Shown: positions 1 to 8,692, counted from the first letter of the stretch. The stretch is 26,237 bases of DNA from CAKUFA01 sp963656345 (GCA_963656345.1 CAVKHY010000024.1:1-26237); one strand, 5' to 3'. Translations and numbers: made by a program. Notes: generated from the sequence alone by a model not told the origin.

Positions 1-683
1 GTCCTCGTTTTGTGGCTGCCCAGCGCAATGGATTGTCCCCCATCCCGCCCTTCCAGAGGAAAGGTCTTCGTGAATCCATCGTCCAAGGTGACCGTGCCGG
101 AAATCCAGTAGGCATCATGTGGAAAATCCGCCCGCAGGTACATCACAAGGGTGTCAATTTCCACTTCCCGGCCAAAGTCCAGGGTCAATGCTGCATCCGT
201 CCTTGCGCCGATGCCCCAGCTGCCGAAGGGCCACTCCCCATGACCGCAGGCAATATGCTCGCCGTCAATCACATTCCGGGCTGCAAAGCCGCTTTCATTT
301 CTGGTCTCCACGTTTGCTGTTGCATGGGGGTAGGCGGTTACGTTGCCCCGCTGATCTGCCGGATTTTCCGCCAAATTACGGTAGGGATTGTCTGCCGCCG
401 GACGAATGGAAATCAGGTGCATGTCTCCTTCAAACGCCTGAGGCGGATAAACCGCCAGCCCGTCTCCCGGTAGCGGAACCCGGTAGGTAAAGGCCTTCTC
501 AGGCAGGTACATACGGGCAGGCTTCACCTGCTGGTCGACCTGCACAAGCACATGGGTGCTTTCCGAAGCGAAGCGAATCTCGTCCGTCTCTTCGTATGTC
601 CCTTTGTAGAGCAATGCCGCCTCTTGGACCCCGCTGCTTTGAGCAAGCATGACGCCTTGACGCCAAATTTCAATGCTGTACAT
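1..683 (-). CDS. Discoidin-like (galactose-binding-fold) protein, partial
   Basis: The frame is open from an ATG at 683 to the window edge (227 codons, no stop), so the C-terminus is missing. No signal peptide is visible: it starts MYSIEIWRQG. From about residue 110 the pattern resembles F5/8 type C or discoidin carbohydrate-binding folds: NVTAYPHATANVETRNE, then NVIDGE, SWG, LTLDFGREVEIDTLVMYLR and a late W-x-S-G-T-V stretch. The first 100 residues look like a separate beta-rich unit. It starts 6 bp after the GH88 stop and is the last visible gene of the polysaccharide operon, so a role in binding or processing the same sugar is inferred. The unseen C-terminus could carry a catalytic domain. 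I do not recognise a specific family for the full protein. Confidence 0.75.
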   Translation of the reverse strand, partial: MYSIEIWRQGVMLAQSSGVQEAALLYKGTYEETDEIRFASESTHVLVQVDQQVKPARMYLPEKAFTYRVPLPGDGLAVYPPQAFEGDMHLISIRPAADNPYRNLAENPADQRGNVTAYPHATANVETRNESGFAARNVIDGEHIACGHGEWPFGSWGIGARTDAALTLDFGREVEIDTLVMYLRADFPHDAYWISGTVTLDDGFTKTFPLEGRDGGQSIALGSHKTR

Positions 684-689
684 ACTATC

Positions 690-1817
690 TCACTTTCCGG
701 CCATCCACAAACCGGCATCCGTACCCCGAAGCTTGCAGAGTGCCTCCACAAAGAAGTAATCCCCGTACAGGATATTCACATGCCGGCCGGCACCGTCATT
801 ATGGTAGCTGGCAGTGCACTTTTGCAGGATGCCCATGTTGTTATCCGTCCAGTCAGCGCAAAGCGTATTCAAAGCTGTCAACAGCCGCATGGCCGCTGCA
901 CGATAAGTTTCCCCTTCCTCGCCGCCAACTACCTTGGCAAGCTCCAGCAAGCCGCAGGCTGCACAGGCACCGGCAATGTTATCAATGCGTTCCTCGTCCT
1001 TGGGTTGCCGGAAATCGCAGTCGGTCAAGCCGTCTTCACGGATGTTGGCAATAAAGTACTTTGCGCACTTGCGTGCTACATCAATATACTTGCTGTCTCC
1101 GGTATTGATGCCACTCAGGGTGAACCCATACAGTGCCCACGCCTGTCCGCGGCTCCAGCTGGAGCCCGGCGCATATCCCTGTCCGCCGGGTTTGTCCAAT
1201 GCTTTCCCGGTTGCAGGATCAAAGATGACAATGTGGTTGCTGCTGCCGTCCTCACGGATAAACTCCCGAATGGTGGTATCCGCATGAATGCGGGCAATGG
1301 CTTCGAATCGCGGATCGCCGGTCTGCTTGCCAGCCCAGTAGAGGATGTTCAGGTTCATCATGCAGTCGATAATGGCATATCCCGCCCGATCTTCCCCCGG
1401 CCAGGCACGAATGAATCCAACCGGGTTAAAACGGCCTGCAAGGAGCGTTGCGGCATGGAGCGTATCTGCATGTGCCTGCGCATCCTTCAAAATACGGTCA
1501 TGTGCACCGGTCGACAACAGATACATGAAGCCCACGTCATGGTTCAGCAGCATGAAGGAACGCAGCTCCGCCGTCAGCAGCTTTTCCACACGGAGCGCTT
1601 CAGCCTTGAAAACATCCTTGCCGGTGGCCACGTACATCTGCCACATCATGCCAGGCCAGAATCCGCCCGTCCACCAGCTGTTGCCGTCAAAAGGTGCAGG
1701 AGCATAACCGTCCTTCTGCCCCATGTAGGGAATGATGCCCTGTTCCGCCGCACGCTTTGCACCCTTCTCCAGCTTTTCGCAGGCACAGGCAAAAGCTTCG
1801 TCAATCCATTTTTCCAT
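690..1817 (-). CDS. GH88 unsaturated glucuronyl hydrolase
   Basis: The 375-residue protein matches GH88, which removes the 4,5-unsaturated uronic acid left at the non-reducing end of oligosaccharides by polysaccharide lyases. Visible signatures are NSWWTGGFWPGMMWQMY (residues 46-62), NHDVGF with Asp94, IIDCMMN with Asp151, and SSWSRGQAWALYGF (219-232). Asp94 and Asp151 correspond to the two catalytic Asp of Bacillus GL1 UGL. The W-T-G-G-F-W-P-G form favours GH88 over GH105 rhamnogalacturonyl hydrolases. I chose the ATG at 1817 because GGAGG lies at 1827-1831; a longer in-frame start at 1904 has no such support and would extend 104 bp into the upstream gene. The chosen start overlaps the end of the DUF2264 gene by 17 bp. 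No signal peptide is seen, so it should act in the cytoplasm. Glycosaminoglycan-type substrates are likely; the exact linkage is unknown. Confidence 0.92.
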   Translation of the reverse strand: MEKWIDEAFACACEKLEKGAKRAAEQGIIPYMGQKDGYAPAPFDGNSWWTGGFWPGMMWQMYVATGKDVFKAEALRVEKLLTAELRSFMLLNHDVGFMYLLSTGAHDRILKDAQAHADTLHAATLLAGRFNPVGFIRAWPGEDRAGYAIIDCMMNLNILYWAGKQTGDPRFEAIARIHADTTIREFIREDGSSNHIVIFDPATGKALDKPGGQGYAPGSSWSRGQAWALYGFTLSGINTGDSKYIDVARKCAKYFIANIREDGLTDCDFRQPKDEERIDNIAGACAACGLLELAKVVGGEEGETYRAAAMRLLTALNTLCADWTDNNMGILQKCTASYHNDGAGRHVNILYGDYFFVEALCKLRGTDAGLWMAGK

Positions 1818-3621
1818 ATTGCAAAACCTCCGTCGGCGGATTTTTCCAAGCTTCCTCTCCACCGGTTTTTGTGCCGAATACTGCGCTGACCAGCACGGTT
1901 TCACCCTTCCCGATTTTTGCCGTCAGGGTAGGAATCAGCGTGCGGGGTACCATCAGGTTGGTATTTGGTTCCGGCATCACATTCTGCTGACCATCATAGC
2001 CCCGCAGGTTCATCACGCCGCTGATTCCCCAGGGAGCAATCACCGCTGCCTGACCGTTTTCACAGACTTCCAGCGGCGTTTGGGCATGCTGTCCGTAAAT
2101 CACGCTGCCGTCACAGCCGTCACGGGAGATAGCATAGCCGCCTTCGGCCGCATACAGCTCCCGGTCGCTGGTGATGTGATGGATGCGCACATGCCATTCT
2201 CCATGGGGGCGCAGTTCCGTCTTTACCGTAACGCCGGCGAACGGATGCCAGATGGAAAGCACGCAACCTTCCCTGATTTCATATTCTTCGCAACCGTAGC
2301 GAGGATGCCAAGTATCCCCGTCCTCACTGAGGGCAAGCATATTATCAAAGGCGCCATCCTTCAGCAGTTTCTGCGCCTTGCTGACGCTGAACCCAAAGAG
2401 ACTGGAGTAGACAAACTTTTCATACTTGGCTTCGTCATGACTATGCTCATGCGCACGATTGCCTGCGACAAAGGCCATCACATGGCTTCTGTCGTCGCTT
2501 CTGGTAATCAGCATGCGAGCATGGGGCTGCAGGGACACCTTAGGTGTATTGACTTCTGCCTCCTCCGCCAGCCAGAAGGGATGATCTTCTGGCAGAGCCA
2601 GGCAGGCAAAGGCCTTCATGGCCCAATAAGGAGAGCCTGGGGCATTGTACCCTTCTGCCATCAGCAGACTGGGATAGCCATAGCCAATCGTCAGCACACC
2701 ATCCCGGGTGAAGATCGGCTTGCTGAACCACTTCCGCATATTGCCCAGCAGCAAATGCTTCATTTGTCCGTAGCTGACCGCTTCACATTCCGCTTCTGCC
2801 AAAGCCTGGGCCGCATAGAAAGCGCCTTGGGCAAAACGATAAGTCAGGCTTCTGCCATAGGCCAGTGCTTCACAGGAACTGTCAAACCAGCAAGCAAAGT
2901 CAGCCGCCATTTTCTTGCCGCGCTGGATGTATGCTTGGCTGCGCTCCGGGTCTCTGCTGCCCATGACTTTCGCATACACCATGCCATAGAAGTGGAAAGC
3001 CCACATGGTGTAGTACTCCCGTTGGTTGAAATAGTCAAAGTACCAGCCGTCTCCCTCATAGTGCTCTTCAATCATGGCAAAGTCTTTCTGCATCCGTTCC
3101 TCATCATGGGGAACGCCGCAAACAATGAAGCCCATATTGACCAGCACCCGGAAAAAAGTCCAGTTGTTTTTCGGCATATCGTGGTGGTTAATTTGATCCA
3201 GCCATGTATGCAGCTGTTTTTGAGTCTTCTCCGGCAAATCGAAGAAGAACTCCTTCGGCGCCAGTGCCATGCCCATGCCGAACACGGCCATTTCTACCAG
3301 CCGCTGATCGTAATCCACCACTTCGCCCCAGTATTCCGGATTTTCCGGATCAACACCGGCGATAATGCCCTGACGCCAAGCCTGCCACAGCGGCTGAACG
3401 CTTGCACAATGGCCGGCCAACATCGGCACAATGGCCCACAGCGGACGAGCGAAAGCCTCCATCTGGGCAATGTCATCCGGGTACACAGCACCTGTGTCTC
3501 CCAAGTGCAGCCTAGCTTTGTTGGGGCTGAGCAGGGGCAGCAGCGGTTCCATCAGCTGAACCGCTGCTTCTTCCACATCTGCCCGGGTACGTAAAGGATT
3601 ATTCTTCACACAATTTCCCAT
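1801..3621 (-). CDS. DUF2264 family protein
   Basis: This 606-residue protein matches DUF2264 in length and motifs: NPLRTRADVEEA near the start (7-18), ARPLWAIVPMLAG (58-70), DQRLVEMA (105-112) and NNWTFFRVLVNMGF (152-165). Family members are predicted alpha/alpha-barrel proteins of polysaccharide-use loci. From memory, CAZy family GH154, with a beta-glucuronidase member, overlaps DUF2264; I cannot verify this here. There is no signal peptide. The ATG at 3621 has GGAGGG at 3630-3635 with an 8 bp spacer, so I prefer it to the upstream in-frame ATG at 3660. It overlaps the heparinase gene by 23 bp and the GH88 gene by 17 bp, which implies translational coupling and a shared pathway. A second glycosidase acting on uronic-acid oligosaccharides is the best inference. 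Confidence 0.88.
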   Translation of the reverse strand: MGNCVKNNPLRTRADVEEAAVQLMEPLLPLLSPNKARLHLGDTGAVYPDDIAQMEAFARPLWAIVPMLAGHCASVQPLWQAWRQGIIAGVDPENPEYWGEVVDYDQRLVEMAVFGMGMALAPKEFFFDLPEKTQKQLHTWLDQINHHDMPKNNWTFFRVLVNMGFIVCGVPHDEERMQKDFAMIEEHYEGDGWYFDYFNQREYYTMWAFHFYGMVYAKVMGSRDPERSQAYIQRGKKMAADFACWFDSSCEALAYGRSLTYRFAQGAFYAAQALAEAECEAVSYGQMKHLLLGNMRKWFSKPIFTRDGVLTIGYGYPSLLMAEGYNAPGSPYWAMKAFACLALPEDHPFWLAEEAEVNTPKVSLQPHARMLITRSDDRSHVMAFVAGNRAHEHSHDEAKYEKFVYSSLFGFSVSKAQKLLKDGAFDNMLALSEDGDTWHPRYGCEEYEIREGCVLSIWHPFAGVTVKTELRPHGEWHVRIHHITSDRELYAAEGGYAISRDGCDGSVIYGQHAQTPLEVCENGQAAVIAPWGISGVMNLRGYDGQQNVMPEPNTNLMVPRTLIPTLTAKIGKGETVLVSAVFGTKTGGEEAWKNPPTEVLQYGKMD

Positions 3622-5434
3622 AAGACGAACCCTCCACTTGTATTTGAAAGGTATGTACATGTTTCCGTGCCGGCAGCGTTGTCAGCGTTAGCCGCCAAAG
3701 GACGCCTGGAAAGTTTTTCGCCATGCGGGCATCCGTGACAGAAATCGCCTCTGCATGGGGCTGCAAATTTTTATCATAGCGCATGCAAAGCTTGCCAAAG
3801 TCGATTCGTCCATTTGCCACATGGGGCTCATGACGGAGCATGAAAACAAACGTCACTGCCTGGTCGGAAGTCAGTTCTGCTTCATCCGTAAGCGTTAGGC
3901 CTGTGTCGGTCACCTTCATGCTGCGAATCAGCGACTGCACCCCTGCCTCTTCCGGATAGGCTTCCGCAAGGTTCATTCGCACGCCGTCTGCATCCGCTTC
4001 AAAGGCGGAGGCGGCATGTTTTCTGCCTGCCGCCTGCTCGCTATGGCCAATCAGCGGCACATTGTGATTCCTCGACCGGGTATTCATCAATTCATACCGT
4101 CTTGGGCCGAAGGTCTGCGCCGTGTAGACACAGTTGCCTACGTCGATGATTTCCGGCAGGCCGTCCACATAAACAATGAAGGTTCCCACATCGTTGTGAT
4201 TGTGGCTTTCTCCATTGTGACCGCCTTTTGCGGTCGCATACAGCCTCCCCTTCCGCCAGGCAGCCACCTGCAGATTGGGCAGAAGCGCAAATGACTCTCC
4301 CGTCGGTTCTTCTCCGGCAGGCACATGAGCAAACAGGCTTTGCAGCACCCGGCTCATTTGGGGCGTATCCACAGGACGGACAGATTTTCTTTGTCCCTCC
4401 AGCCACCAACCGAATTGCTCCACATCCCTTTGATGAGTGCGCTGCCCGAAAAGGGCGATTCGCTGTCCATCTAACTGAGGCTTGGCATCGCAGTCGGCAA
4501 AGTTGATGAAGTACTCTCCCGCAATATGGGCATGCATGGGGAAGGCCGCAATGCGGGCAATCAGCGGCTCCTCATAAAAGCTGACACGACCGTTTGTCGC
4601 CTGATACACGCTTTCCATTGCATCAAAGAGTGCTGCACCCGCCATGTTGAAGTACCCGGCGCCTTCATCGCATCCGCCGTCCTCCGGCAGCACCGCCAGG
4701 TAACTGTCCAACATACGCAGGGCACGAGCAACACCCTCGCTTTTGCGCCAGCTGTCCCGCTCCAGCAGAAGCAGCACGTCAATCACATTGGAAAGGATCC
4801 AAGGCGTCCAGTTGCATACATCCTTACGGATCATGCCCATCCACCAGAAGTCGTCATGCTGCATGAAGGGCACGATGATCCGGCGGTCAATTTCCAGCCG
4901 AACCCTGCGGGCAATCAGGGGGCTTACGGCATCCAGCTTATCTTCCAGCAGGTACAGAATATCTGCCAGCATCGCCGCCGTTTGTGCCGCAAACAGATCC
5001 ACATAGGGGTTGGTCACATCCGGCAAAAGCCGTTCGTTCATCGGCGGACGGCCGGGATGATCGCTACCATTGTGTGCGCTGAGCACCCAGGTGGTTTCCT
5101 CGCAGATGCACCAAAGCCCGTCAATCACCGCATCCAGATAGGTGCCGTCATCCAGCAGGCATTCACCCAAGGCAGCCCCCATCAGCAGGTTTCGTCTGGC
5201 AAAGTAAGGCGTCTCATACACCATTCGGTCACCCGTCCGGCAAAAGGCCAGGAACTGGGTCGCCGTTACCATGGGGAATCCTTGCCCGGATTCTTCCGCC
5301 CAGGCAAGGATTTCCGTCCGTTTCTCCTTTGGAAGGTGATCCCATGCCGCTCTCTCCTGCCGCATAGGAAAGGGATGATAATCCTTCCCCAGCAGCGGAT
5401 GCAGCGGATGGGTATCTACATATGCAGCAAACAT
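3599..5434 (-). CDS. Heparinase II/III-like polysaccharide lyase
   Basis: The 611-residue protein has the two-part layout of heparinase II/III lyases: an N-terminal alpha/alpha-toroid (about 70-370) and a C-terminal beta-sandwich (about 380-600). Typical sites are NWTPW (208-212), DGGCDEGAGYFNMAG with Tyr261 (252-266), GGHNGESHNHNDVG (404-417) and SRNHN (454-458). Such enzymes cut uronic-acid polymers by beta-elimination and leave an unsaturated uronate end, which GH88 then removes. No signal peptide is present, so it probably works on imported oligosaccharides in the cytoplasm. It begins 1 bp after the permease stop, with an AAGGG-type ribosome site inside that gene. Which polymer it cuts (heparan, hyaluronan, alginate-like or other) cannot be read from the sequence. 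Assignment to a particular PL family is open. Confidence 0.88.
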   Translation of the reverse strand: MFAAYVDTHPLHPLLGKDYHPFPMRQERAAWDHLPKEKRTEILAWAEESGQGFPMVTATQFLAFCRTGDRMVYETPYFARRNLLMGAALGECLLDDGTYLDAVIDGLWCICEETTWVLSAHNGSDHPGRPPMNERLLPDVTNPYVDLFAAQTAAMLADILYLLEDKLDAVSPLIARRVRLEIDRRIIVPFMQHDDFWWMGMIRKDVCNWTPWILSNVIDVLLLLERDSWRKSEGVARALRMLDSYLAVLPEDGGCDEGAGYFNMAGAALFDAMESVYQATNGRVSFYEEPLIARIAAFPMHAHIAGEYFINFADCDAKPQLDGQRIALFGQRTHQRDVEQFGWWLEGQRKSVRPVDTPQMSRVLQSLFAHVPAGEEPTGESFALLPNLQVAAWRKGRLYATAKGGHNGESHNHNDVGTFIVYVDGLPEIIDVGNCVYTAQTFGPRRYELMNTRSRNHNVPLIGHSEQAAGRKHAASAFEADADGVRMNLAEAYPEEAGVQSLIRSMKVTDTGLTLTDEAELTSDQAVTFVFMLRHEPHVANGRIDFGKLCMRYDKNLQPHAEAISVTDARMAKNFPGVLWRLTLTTLPARKHVHTFQIQVEGSSYGKLCEE

Positions 5435-5435
5435 T

Positions 5436-6305
5436 TTATCCCTTCATGCCGGTTGTGGCAATGCCTTCAATGAAGTACCGCTGCAGGAACAGGAACACGA
5501 TGGTCACAGGCAGCAGCGAGCACAGGGACGCGGCCATGATCAGGTTGTAATCTGCCGAGTAGGCCTGAATGAACCGGCGAAGACCCACCTGAATGGTTTT
5601 GCGGATATCCGTGGTCAGGTAAATCATGGGGCCCATGTAGTCGTTCCATGTATTCACGAAGGTAAAAATACACAGGGTGGCAATGGCAGGCTTGGACAGG
5701 GGCAGCACAATCCGTGCCCAGATGCCGTATTCGCTCAGTCCGTCAATGCGGGCAGCCTCGCTCAGGTCATTGGGAATACCCATGTAGAACTGACGCATCA
5801 GGAACACGCCAAAGGCAGAGAAGCTTTGCAGCGCCACCAGAGCCCAAATGGTATCGTACAAGCCGATGGAGCGCATCATGATAAACTGGGGCACCATGTA
5901 TACCTGCCACGGCACTGCTATGGTGCCGATGTAGCACATGAACAGCAGGTCACGTCCACGGAAGTTCATCTTTGCAAAGGCATAGGCTGCAAAGGAAGAC
6001 GTAAGGATCTGCATAAAGGTCACAATCACTGCCAAGACGGCCGTATTTTTGAAATAGGCAAGCAGCGGCACCTTTTCCCAGATCTGCGTATAGTTCTCCC
6101 AATGGAAGGTTTCCGGAATCCACTTCATGGGGATGGAGAATACATCTACACTGGTCTTCAGGGAAGAGGAAATCATCCACACGAACGGAATCAGTGCGAT
6201 TACTGTCAGCGCCAGCAGGAAAGCGTACTTGAAGATCGTGCCGATTACATGACCTGCCGTCATTTTCTTGCCGGTGTGTTTTTTCTTCGTTACAACCGTT
6301 GTCAT
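5436..6305 (-). CDS. Carbohydrate ABC transporter permease (MalG-like)
   Basis: A 289-residue inner-membrane permease of the CUT1/MalG type. After a basic N-terminal tail (TKKKHTGKK) comes a first membrane helix at about 23-45 and further hydrophobic segments for six in total. The cytoplasmic EAA loop that docks the ATPase is clear: EAARIDG from residue 183, ending in LPLSKP at about 201-206. GGAGG lies 8 bp upstream of the ATG. It follows the first permease by 15 bp and pairs with it to form the channel of one importer. The operon has no ATP-binding subunit, so a shared MsmX-type ATPase encoded elsewhere is inferred. Substrate is likely the lyase or GH88 oligosaccharide. Confidence 0.93.
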   Translation of the reverse strand: MTTVVTKKKHTGKKMTAGHVIGTIFKYAFLLALTVIALIPFVWMISSSLKTSVDVFSIPMKWIPETFHWENYTQIWEKVPLLAYFKNTAVLAVIVTFMQILTSSFAAYAFAKMNFRGRDLLFMCYIGTIAVPWQVYMVPQFIMMRSIGLYDTIWALVALQSFSAFGVFLMRQFYMGIPNDLSEAARIDGLSEYGIWARIVLPLSKPAIATLCIFTFVNTWNDYMGPMIYLTTDIRKTIQVGLRRFIQAYSADYNLIMAASLCSLLPVTIVFLFLQRYFIEGIATTGMKG

Positions 6306-6320
6306 CTTTCTCGCCTCCCC

Positions 6321-7259
6321 TTACATGTAGTTAACCCATTTCTTCTCGCCGCGGAACTGGATGTAGGTCACCAGCAGCACGATGGCCAGCAGCACCATGG
6401 AAACGGCGCTTGCCACACCATACTGAGCGGATGTGGCAATGCCTTCACCGCCGAAGCTCAGCTCGAAGATGTAGGTAACAAGCATCTTGGTAGAGCGGCC
6501 GGGACCGCCCTGGGTCATGATGGCAACCACGTCGTAAATCTTGAAGCAGGAAATCACCAGCATGATGGATACGAAGAAGGTGGTAGGCGTCAGCATGGGC
6601 AGGGTCACTTTCGTGAACTTCTGCCAGCCATTGGCACCGTCCATGGTAGCTGCCTCATACAGCTCCGCCGGTACGCCCTGCAGGCCAGCCAGGTACATCA
6701 CCATGTAGTAACCTGCATTCCGCCATACGCTGACAATGATGATGGCCCAAATGGCCAAGTCTCGGCTGGACGTCCAGCTCTTGGTAATGTTGATGCCGAA
6801 AACGCTCAGCACCTGATTAACAGGGCCCGTCTTCATCAGCAGGAAGTTCCAGCAAACGCAGATGGCCACCAGTGAGGCAACATAGGGGAAGAAGAACACA
6901 GCTCGGAAGAACTTCGCACCCTTCACAGCCTTGTTCAGCACCAATGCCAGCCCCAAAGCACAGGCGATGGTAATCGGCACCGTTGCCACGGTATAGTAGA
7001 CGGTATTCTTCAGCGCAATGCCCAGGTTGCTCTTGGTAAAGCTGAAGTCCTTGAAGATCAGCTTAAAGTTATCCAGCCCAGCCCAAGTAATATTGGAACC
7101 GCCGCTCCAATTCATGAAAGCCAGCACAATGGAGAACAGCACAGGGATCAGAGTAAAAACAACAAAGCCGATGAAGTTCGGCGCCAGGAAGGAGTAAGCG
7201 ATCAGCGTATTGTGCCGCTCCAACTTCCCCATTTTGCGCTTTCCAACACTCTTTGTCAT
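6321..7259 (-). CDS. Carbohydrate ABC transporter permease (MalF/UgpA-like)
   Basis: The 312-residue protein is the partner permease of a CUT1 sugar importer. It has a basic N-terminus, the common start of the first helix (AYSFLAPNFIGF, 21-32), several further hydrophobic helices and an EAA loop (YEAATMDGANGWQKF from residue 201, then LP). I selected the ATG at 7259 because AAAGG sits at 7271-7275 with an 11 bp spacer; an in-frame ATG at 7289 would add ten residues and has no clear ribosome site. It lies downstream of the solute-binding protein gene, separated by a 188 bp gap that contains a stem-loop. Specificity is set mainly by the binding protein and is not readable here. Confidence 0.92.
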   Translation of the reverse strand: MTKSVGKRKMGKLERHNTLIAYSFLAPNFIGFVVFTLIPVLFSIVLAFMNWSGGSNITWAGLDNFKLIFKDFSFTKSNLGIALKNTVYYTVATVPITIACALGLALVLNKAVKGAKFFRAVFFFPYVASLVAICVCWNFLLMKTGPVNQVLSVFGINITKSWTSSRDLAIWAIIIVSVWRNAGYYMVMYLAGLQGVPAELYEAATMDGANGWQKFTKVTLPMLTPTTFFVSIMLVISCFKIYDVVAIMTQGGPGRSTKMLVTYIFELSFGGEGIATSAQYGVASAVSMVLLAIVLLVTYIQFRGEKKWVNYM

Positions 7260-7399
7260 GTCCTGCACATCCTTTCGGGCAAAATTCATTGATCAAAACG
7301 GAAGCACCGGGATCATACTCCAACCCCACCGGAAACTGAGGCTCCCCTGGCTCCCTGCCGAATGGGCGTTCCATTCAGCAAAGCGATGTTACCTATAAA

Positions 7400-7432
7400 G
7401 GAAGGGGGAAGTGCACAGCGCCTCCCCCTTCC
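7400..7432 (-). terminator. Stem-loop between binding protein and permease genes
   Basis: On the minus strand a perfect 9 bp stem (GGAAGGGGG pairing with CCCCCTTCC) encloses a 15-base loop and is followed by TTTATA rather than a long T-run. It sits just past the binding-protein stop at 7448. Such structures often act as partial terminators or mRNA-stabilising 3' ends, giving more binding protein than permease. The weak T-tract argues for leaky rather than full termination. Confidence 0.6.
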
Positions 7433-7447
7433 CCTTCGAAGTTCGAA

Positions 7448-8692
7448 TTACTTCTTCACGTATTCTGCGGCACGCTCTTCCATTTCCGCAATGCCTTCAT
7501 CCACGGTCAGCTCGCGGGTCATGATCAGGGTATGCTCTTCGTTCACGATGGTCTTGATTTCATTGACGCCTTCACCAATGGGCCATTCCAGGGCGATGGA
7601 GGTGGGCAGCAAAGCAGCCTTGCTGTTTTCATCGGTGGGGAATCCGTCAGCAGCAGCCAGTACGGTAGCAACGGCTTCGCTCACATAAGCGGGACGAGTG
7701 CCGGTGGCAGCAATGGCCTTAGCGCCGTCTTCAGAGCACATCCAGGCAGCAAACTTCCAAGCTTCGTCCTTGTTCGCGCTGGCATTGCTGATGGCGATGC
7801 CGGTAGGAGAGCCGAAGGAAGAACCGGCAGCTACGCCTTCCTGATGAGGAACAGCCACGATGCCCCAATTCAAGGAAGCAGTGCCGTCCTTGATGTAGCC
7901 GATGAGGGTGGAAGCATACCAGTAGCCCATGGGCATCATGGCGATGTTGCCCTGTGCAAATGCGCCGGAGTAGTGGAGGCCGGAAGCCTTCAGCTCGTCA
8001 TAGCTCATGCATACGCCTTCATCTTCCAGGCTCTGATACAGGTTATAGAAATACTTCAGATCGGAATATTCGCCGTCTGCCAAGGTGTTTACACCGTCGC
8101 ACACGGACCAGTTAGCCACGCAGGACAGCCAGGTGTGATAGTGGGTGCCGTAAGCGCCGGTCTTTTCATGAATGTCGCGAGCCATCTGCGCATATTCATC
8201 CCAAGTCCAGTCATTGGTGGGATAGTCCATGCCGGCCTGGTCGAACAGATCCTTGTTGTAGAACATGACCCAGTAGTCTGCACGGAAGGGCAGTGCATAC
8301 TGCTGACCGTCAGTCAGTCCCACGTAGCAGCTGTCCATGCCGGCGTACTTGGTCATGTCTGTGCCGTCTGCCTTGATGTATTCATCCATGGGGACGATCA
8401 GACTTTCCTTGGCCCAGTTCTGCATATCGGAAAGTTCCTTCACGCAGTACAGATCCGTGGTGTCGCCGCCGGACAGCATGGTGCTTGCCTTCACGTTGTA
8501 GTCCTGAGATGCCAAGTCCACCCATTCGATGGTAACATCAGGGTTGGCCGCTTCATAGCCTTCCTTAATGGCGGTGTAGTAAGGTGTGCTGCTGATATCC
8601 CATCCAGCAACCTTCAGGGTCGTTTCTGCCATCGCAGGTGCCATGGTGGCAACCATCATCGTGGCAAGCAAGCCGGCAACCAGTTTCTTCAT
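7448..8692 (-). CDS. Extracellular sugar-binding protein of ABC importer
   Basis: The 414-residue protein has a clear signal peptide (MKKLVAGLLATMMVATMAPAMA, residues 1-22) with a likely AMA/ET cleavage, followed by a family 1 solute-binding fold. Typical pieces are a mature start of TTLKVAGWD, YTAIKEGYEAANPDVTIEWV, the ML-SGG-DTTDLYCV segment and a middle region rich in Trp and Tyr suited to stacking sugars. There is no lipobox Cys near the cleavage point, which is unusual for a Gram-positive binding protein. A strong ribosome site (AAGGAGG) precedes the ATG. It is the first gene of the operon, driven by the promoter at 8811-8839 and probably repressed by the divergent LacI protein. Substrate is inferred to be a uronic-acid oligosaccharide. 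Confidence 0.93.
   Translation of the reverse strand: MKKLVAGLLATMMVATMAPAMAETTLKVAGWDISSTPYYTAIKEGYEAANPDVTIEWVDLASQDYNVKASTMLSGGDTTDLYCVKELSDMQNWAKESLIVPMDEYIKADGTDMTKYAGMDSCYVGLTDGQQYALPFRADYWVMFYNKDLFDQAGMDYPTNDWTWDEYAQMARDIHEKTGAYGTHYHTWLSCVANWSVCDGVNTLADGEYSDLKYFYNLYQSLEDEGVCMSYDELKASGLHYSGAFAQGNIAMMPMGYWYASTLIGYIKDGTASLNWGIVAVPHQEGVAAGSSFGSPTGIAISNASANKDEAWKFAAWMCSEDGAKAIAATGTRPAYVSEAVATVLAAADGFPTDENSKAALLPTSIALEWPIGEGVNEIKTIVNEEHTLIMTRELTVDEGIAEMEERAAEYVKK

Noticed and set aside
12..473. Plus-strand open frame at the left edge
   Set aside because: It lies opposite the discoidin-like gene, which follows the operon direction with an open frame to the edge.
1732..3594. Long plus-strand open frame (620 codons)
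   Set aside because: It is antisense to the DUF2264 and GH88 genes, has no ribosome site and no recognisable domain. High third-position GC in the true genes opens such frames.
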